Assembly (NCBI GenBank): GCA_045649825.1
Contig: JAZRQO010000021.1
Location: 26,711 to 90,710, forward strand
From: RGIG9115 sp045649825
GTDB lineage: Bacteria > Bacillota > Clostridia > UBA1381
DNA length: 64,000 nt
Reading direction: 5' to 3'
The notes below the pieces were generated by a model. The model was not told the origin of the DNA, did no database searches, and saw only the letters and a program-made list of their open reading frames with translations. Of the stretch, positions 60,156 to 64,000 are shown piece by piece (position 1 is the stretch's first letter; every line of letters starts with the position of its first letter). The position numbers and the translations under genes are program-made.

Positions 60156-60823
60156 AGGCTTCCCTTCTGATTACAGTGTGCTTTCTGTGTGCCTGTTCGA
60201 AAAACGGCGGAATAACGATTAAAACGGAAAACATTTCGGAAAATAATGACGCTTACACAATCAACTGTGAATCAGTTGAAATAGAACATAATTCAGATGG
60301 CGGAAAGCTCCTGAACGATACTTTTAAAAATGAGCTTGATGAATGGATTGAAACATTTACCTCACAGGCACTACAGGTTAAAGTACCCGGGAGTTCCCCT
60401 CCCTGCTTACAGGTGCGGCATATCGTTAAAAACAACAATGGAAAACTACTGAGCATTATTACAGAAAAATACGTGTATCTATCAGGTCTGCACGGTAATA
60501 CCTGGGTTACCGCCAAAAACTTCGATACACAACAGGATAATGTTCTTAAACTCGAGGACTTATTTTCCGATAAAGAATATCCCGCCATTCTAAATCTTCG
60601 GATGGAGGAGCTTATTAAAAACAACCCCGAAACCTATCATGATTTATGGGAAAAACCTATCATAGACGGGAACCGTGAGGATAAATTTTATTTAGATGGC
60701 AAAAATCTTGTGATTTTTTATGAACCATACGAGCTTTCATACTATGCACGTGGCGTCGTTGAATTTTCCATACCAATTGAAAAAATAAGAGGCTACATAA
60801 AAGCTGAATATCTCCCATCATAA
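60140..60823 (+). CDS. DUF3298/RsiV-like lipoprotein
   Basis: 227 residues with a lipoprotein signal (LLITVCFLCACSKNGG, lipid-modified Cys19). The body resembles the DUF4163-DUF3298 arrangement: an N-terminal beta segment, then YLSGLHGNTWVTAKNFDTQQDNVLKLEDLFSD, the family's GGxH-like loop and following LxLxDLF. RsiV uses such a domain to bind lysozyme; that function is not implied here. The start is TTG at 60140, inside the spoIVA 3' end, with GGTGG 6 bases upstream. Its location between spoIVA and spoIIP suggests expression during sporulation. Confidence 0.72.
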   Translation: MHNSLKASLLITVCFLCACSKNGGITIKTENISENNDAYTINCESVEIEHNSDGGKLLNDTFKNELDEWIETFTSQALQVKVPGSSPPCLQVRHIVKNNNGKLLSIITEKYVYLSGLHGNTWVTAKNFDTQQDNVLKLEDLFSDKEYPAILNLRMEELIKNNPETYHDLWEKPIIDGNREDKFYLDGKNLVIFYEPYELSYYARGVVEFSIPIEKIRGYIKAEYLPS

Positions 60824-60852
60824 TCACTGTATAAACAAAGGAGGAATATATA

Positions 60853-62037
60853 TTGAGATGCTTTGTTATAAAAACAAGACATTTACCCCGAATTAATTTG
60901 CATCATATAAATTCCTTGTTCCGACTAACAGGACTTTTTAAACGGATTTTCAAAAAAAGACTTATTCGATTTCATTCAGGTAAAGCCTGCAGCGACAAAA
61001 AAAGAAAATACATTTCAGCCATATCGGTTGTTGCTGCAGGCGGAATCCTGATTACCCTCAGTATTAAACCCCAGGAAGAAAAAAGTGTCACCGTATTCAA
61101 TCATTATAATGCAGAAAAAATCGTATCGGATGTACTTCCGTCTTCAGAGGAGGCAGCAGTTATTTCTTATTTAAAAAAACAGATTTCGTCAATCACCAAA
61201 CCCGAGCCTGGGGAAATAATAAAGAGGCACGGAGGAGCTTTCAGCAAGCTGTCTTCACCAACACCAGCCCCAGTTCCCACACCATCAGAAGAGCCTGAAG
61301 AAATAATCACTGAGGAGAGGACTTCCCCCACAAATCAAATGTTCAAAAACGAAACAGATTACTCAGTATCCGAAAAAACATTTAAAAACATACCTCTTGA
61401 ATTTTCAAACAACCCTACTGTTTTGATTATACATACCCACACAACGGAATGTTATACCCCGGAGAATAATATAAGTCTTCCCGACAACGGAAGAAGCACG
61501 GATGAATCGAAAAATATGATTGCAGTAGGTAAGGTTATAAAAGAAACGCTTGAAAGCTTCGGAATATCTGTTGTTCACGATACTACCTTTCATGATTATC
61601 CAAGCTATCAAGGAGCCTACGGAAGGTCGCTTACCACTGCAAAAAAGAATTTGTCTGAAAACAATAAAATAGAGCTTATTCTTGACATTCACAGAGATGC
61701 CGTAACAGGCGAAAACGGCAGCAGGGTAAAGCTTATCAAAGAAATAAACGGAGAAGCCTGTGCTCAGCTTATGATTGTTTGCGGAACTGACGGGGGAGGT
61801 CTTTCCCACCCCGGATGGCGTGATAATCTGAACTTTGCAGTAAAACTTCAGCAAAACATGAACTCCGCCTATCCCGGGCTTATGCGCCCCATAAATCTAA
61901 GGAAAGAAAGATTTAATCAGCACCTCACCTCAGGCAGTCTGATTGTGGAAGTAGGGACACACGGAAACAGCCTTAAAGAGGCAAAAACAAGCGCTGCATA
62001 TATTGCTTCGGAAATCGGGAAATTGATTAAAAATTGA
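60853..62037 (+). CDS. spoIIP: Stage II sporulation protein P (SpoIIP), cell wall hydrolase
   Basis: 394 residues. A membrane helix near residues 55-72 (ISVVAAGGILITLSI) is followed by a Pro-rich linker (SSPTPAPVPTPSEEPEE) and the SpoIIP amidase/endopeptidase domain from about residue 185: PTVLIIHTHTTECYTPE, LILDIHRDAV, RFNQHLTSGSLIVEVGTHGNSL. It degrades septal peptidoglycan with SpoIID/SpoIIM to drive engulfment. The start is TTG at 60853, 8 bases after GGAGG. The gpr gene that often precedes spoIIP is absent; a lipoprotein gene is there instead. Confidence 0.93.
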   Translation: MRCFVIKTRHLPRINLHHINSLFRLTGLFKRIFKKRLIRFHSGKACSDKKRKYISAISVVAAGGILITLSIKPQEEKSVTVFNHYNAEKIVSDVLPSSEEAAVISYLKKQISSITKPEPGEIIKRHGGAFSKLSSPTPAPVPTPSEEPEEIITEERTSPTNQMFKNETDYSVSEKTFKNIPLEFSNNPTVLIIHTHTTECYTPENNISLPDNGRSTDESKNMIAVGKVIKETLESFGISVVHDTTFHDYPSYQGAYGRSLTTAKKNLSENNKIELILDIHRDAVTGENGSRVKLIKEINGEACAQLMIVCGTDGGGLSHPGWRDNLNFAVKLQQNMNSAYPGLMRPINLRKERFNQHLTSGSLIVEVGTHGNSLKEAKTSAAYIASEIGKLIKN

Positions 62038-62043
62038 ATAAAT

Positions 62044-62068
62044 AAAAAGGTGGCAAAGCCACCTTTTT
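62044..62068. terminator. Bidirectional terminator between spoIIP and the sugar transferase gene
   Basis: Stem AAAAAGGTGGC/GCCACCTTTTT with a 3-base loop, ended by T-runs in both directions. Confidence 0.85.
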
Positions 62069-62070
62069 AT

Positions 62071-63501
62071 TTATTCAATTACAGTTTCCTCTGTTTTTAT
62101 ATTATGAAGCACTGCAGTGTTTCCTTTACGCATTGCTTCCTTTTCGTCACCTTCTGAAAATTCGTCAAAATTCTCATCCACACCCTCTGTACTGTCTTTT
62201 ACAAACATTGTTTTAACAGTGAGAATTACAAGCTTAATATCAAGCCAGAATGAATACTTTATGGCATAAATCATATCCATAAGTATTTTGTCCGAAACGC
62301 GGGTGTTATACTTTCCGTAAACCTGGGCATACCCCGTAAGTCCTGCTTTCATTGTGTATCGCATATTATAGTGCCTTACTTTTTCACAGAATTCATCCGC
62401 AAAAACAGGTCGTTCGGGACGTGGGCCCACAACGGACATTGAGCCCGCAAGAATATTCAAAAACTGAGGCAGCTCGTCAAGGCGGAGCTTTCTGAGTACG
62501 TTGCCCACTCTCGTTATTCTACTGTCATTTTTAGTAGCGAGCATTTCACCGTTTTTCTCTGCATCCTGACACATTGTTCTGAACTTATAAAGCTTAAATC
62601 TCTTTTTGCCTACAGTGTATCTTTCCTGAGTATAGAAAACAGGTCCGGGAGAGTCCAGCTTTATAAATATTGGTATAACGAGGAAAAACGGAGAAGTAAT
62701 AATAAGGCCAACAGCTGCAACAAACAAATCAAACGCCCTTTTCAGGAATTTCTGATGCTTTTCCATATATATGCTTCCAAGCTCTATAACAGGGGTATCT
62801 TCAAACTGATAAATTCTTCCACCCATCAGAGATACATTCGCAGGAACCGCAAGAAGATTAACCGTTTTATTGGCAAGTAGAGCCTTTTCAAAAAGTCCGT
62901 TCTGAATATCATCACAGAATTCCTCTGAAATAAATACTGTATCATATTCATCAATCAATTTGTCAACAACATATTTATAATCTTCGTCGTTATCCTCGTC
63001 CAATATGTAATACCACGCTTCATTTACATTGGTACAAGAGTACTTAAGCTTTCTTGCAAGCCTTGTAGGCACTTTTGATGATTCCAATATCAGGATTTTA
63101 TTCTTTTCTCTGAAGCGTACCAAGGCAAAGGAAAGGATTAAACGCCATAAAACAAGGCTTATCATAAGGGTTACAACAAGTGATGCTGTAAACGCCAGAG
63201 TATACTTATCAAAAACAAATATGGAGATTATTGCACCGCATACAGCCGTCACCACAGATGACAGAACAACGGATATAACGGTCTGTTCTCTGCTTCCTTC
63301 TTTTGCAGCATATAAATCAAACATATAAAAGAAAAAAACATTGAGAGCTTCTGCTATAATAACATTCTCATAGCAAAAACAACTTTCATTTATAAAATTC
63401 TGAATGAACAAATCTGTGTAGTAAAACACAAAACCAACCAAGAGCATATCAACAACAAGGGAAAGCACTCTTACTGCTCCGTTTTTTATGTTATTTCTCA
63501 C
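62071..63501 (-). CDS. Polyprenyl-phosphate sugar-1-phosphate transferase (WcaJ/EpsL-like)
   Basis: 476 residues. Four N-terminal helices and a nucleotide-binding-like middle domain precede a membrane helix near residue 235 and the catalytic bacterial sugar transferase domain: KRAFDLFVAAVGLIITSPFF, SPGPVFYTQERYTVGKKRFKLYKFRTM, RLDELPQFLNILAGSMSVVGPRPERP. It starts exopolysaccharide or glycan synthesis by moving sugar-1-phosphate to undecaprenyl phosphate. A C-terminal acidic extension of about 40 residues is unusual. The start is GTG at 63501 after AAGGGGG. It ends 2 bases past the shared terminator; upstream is only the repeat region. Confidence 0.9.
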   Translation of the reverse strand: MRNNIKNGAVRVLSLVVDMLLVGFVFYYTDLFIQNFINESCFCYENVIIAEALNVFFFYMFDLYAAKEGSREQTVISVVLSSVVTAVCGAIISIFVFDKYTLAFTASLVVTLMISLVLWRLILSFALVRFREKNKILILESSKVPTRLARKLKYSCTNVNEAWYYILDEDNDEDYKYVVDKLIDEYDTVFISEEFCDDIQNGLFEKALLANKTVNLLAVPANVSLMGGRIYQFEDTPVIELGSIYMEKHQKFLKRAFDLFVAAVGLIITSPFFLVIPIFIKLDSPGPVFYTQERYTVGKKRFKLYKFRTMCQDAEKNGEMLATKNDSRITRVGNVLRKLRLDELPQFLNILAGSMSVVGPRPERPVFADEFCEKVRHYNMRYTMKAGLTGYAQVYGKYNTRVSDKILMDMIYAIKYSFWLDIKLVILTVKTMFVKDSTEGVDENFDEFSEGDEKEAMRKGNTAVLHNIKTEETVIE

Positions 63502-63541
63502 CTTTGTTTTATCCCCCTTTAAATAATCATCTCTCCTGTAG

Positions 63542-63570
63542 ATTATATATCAACAAACACTTTATGTCAA
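63542..63570 (-). promoter_or_regulatory. Sigma-A promoter of the sugar transferase gene
   Basis: On the minus strand TTGACA (63570-63565), a 17-base spacer and TATAAT (63547-63542), exact consensus. Confidence 0.88.
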
Positions 63571-63650
63571 TTGAAACTCAATAATTCGTATGATTTGTAT
63601 GGTTTTTAGAAAAAAATATATATAATTTACCGCAAAGCAACATCATTTTG

Positions 63651-64000
63651 CCTTGTACCCCTGCCATAAAAAAAGAACGCTTACTCTATTCGTTTTTATA
63701 CGCTACTTTTCCCGGACGGACTACGACTCGCTTCGCTCCCATGCATAAGTTCAGCTTGCCAAATCACAGATTTGGAGCTTCACTTATCGAACCTACGGTT
63801 CTTCGCCTTGTACCCCTGCCATAAAAAAAGAACGCTTACTCTATTCGTTTTTATACACTACTTTTCCTGGACGGACTACGACTCGCTTCGCTCCCATGCA
63901 TAAGTTCAGCTTGCCAAATCACAGATTTGGAGCTTCACTTATCGAACCTACGGTTCTTCGCCTTGTACCCCTGCCATAAAAAAAGAACGCTTACTCTATT
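63651..64000. repeat. 155-bp tandem repeat (two full copies and a partial third)
   Basis: Units begin CCTTGTACCCCTGCC at 63651, 63806 and 63961, exactly 155 bases apart; the third is cut after 40 bases. Copies 1 and 2 differ at only two positions (63702 vs 63857, 63713 vs 63868). Each unit holds a long hairpin (ATAAGT..AGCT..CCAAATC / GATTTGG..AGCT..ACTTAT; 63745-63787 in copy 1), a second hairpin GAACC/GGTTC, and, on the minus strand, an AAAAACG/CGTT stem leading into a seven-T run. Confidence 0.93.

Larger units (their letters stand above)
63502..64000. other. Right-edge non-coding region (499 bases)
   Basis: Contains the sugar transferase promoter, about 80 bases of AT-rich DNA and the 155-bp tandem repeat. 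No open frame here carries a ribosome binding site or recognisable protein. Confidence 0.7.

Noticed and set aside
63745..63801. tRNA-like sequence in the 155-bp unit (GGTTCGA on the minus strand)
   Set aside because: A T-loop-like string is present, but no acceptor, D or anticodon arms can be arranged around it.
63651..64000. Right-edge repeats as a CRISPR array
   Set aside because: The period is 155 bases with no variable spacers between copies, and no cas genes are present.

Overview
The window reads as chromosome of an anaerobic, spore-forming member of the Clostridia (Firmicutes). The evidence is the spoIIA/sigF operon, noc, yqfC-yqfD, ylbJ, spoIVA and spoIIP, a complete six-gene Rnf ferredoxin:NAD+ oxidoreductase operon, clostridial glgB-glgC-glgD, and S-layer-homology (SLH) surface proteins. 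AT-rich spacers, clear TTGACA/TATAAT promoters and Rho-independent terminators fit a low-to-mid GC Firmicute. A family-level assignment is not secure; the KDG/KDPG genes and SLH proteins would suit a plant-polysaccharide-using gut relative of Oscillospirales/Monoglobales, which is inference. Most genes lie on the minus strand.

Layout. 1-1406: sigF (cut by the left edge), spoIIAB, spoIIAA. 1488-2345: an EamA transporter. 2368-5449: noc-like gene, rsmG, glmM. 5681-7525: two secreted stalk-domain proteins, one fused to a DHHW domain. 7563-13806: a MATE transporter and rnfCDGEAB. 13939-18206: glgB-glgC-glgD. 18545-24065: a conserved housekeeping/sporulation run (yqfC, yqfD, phoH, ybeY, dgkA, era, ispG). 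24198-25256: ylbJ. 25282-26954: KDPG aldolase and KDG kinase. 27109-30108: a large SLH protein. 30390-30812: an orphan phage-terminase-like gene. 30993-32841: Gx-type transporter, ApbE flavin transferase, low-molecular-weight phosphatase. 32939-36944: PTS EIICBA, HPr, enzyme I. 37091-39694: an MBOAT/DHHW O-acylation pair. 39802-40745: a THF riboswitch controlling folT. 40792-44634: a YcdB/SLH protein and a SpoVB/MurJ-type flippase. 44757-52579: rpoB-rpoC. 52850-58455: an unrecognised HTH protein and a membrane c-di-GMP synthase/phosphodiesterase pair. 58677-62037: spoIVA, a DUF3298-type lipoprotein, spoIIP. 62071-63501: a polyprenyl-phosphate sugar transferase. 63651-64000: a 155-bp tandem repeat running off the right edge.

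How genes work together. Rnf couples ferredoxin oxidation to NAD+ reduction and ion export; ApbE, encoded 19 kb away, is the enzyme class that attaches FMN to RnfD and RnfG. The PTS operon brings in hexose and glgBCD supports glycogen synthesis, though no glycogen synthase is in the window. GlmM, the flippase, the undecaprenol-kinase-like DgkA and the sugar transferase serve the envelope; SLH, stalk-domain, DHHW and MBOAT proteins decorate it.

No obviously new multigene system stands out. The most unusual items are the right-edge 155-bp repeat, an approximately 107-bp imperfect palindrome between yqfD and phoH, a GC-rich hairpin repeat found twice in opposite orientation, an HPr with lysine at the regulatory Ser46 position, a stalk-DHHW fusion with no acyltransferase beside it, the orphan terminase gene, and the unrecognised 469-residue HTH protein.
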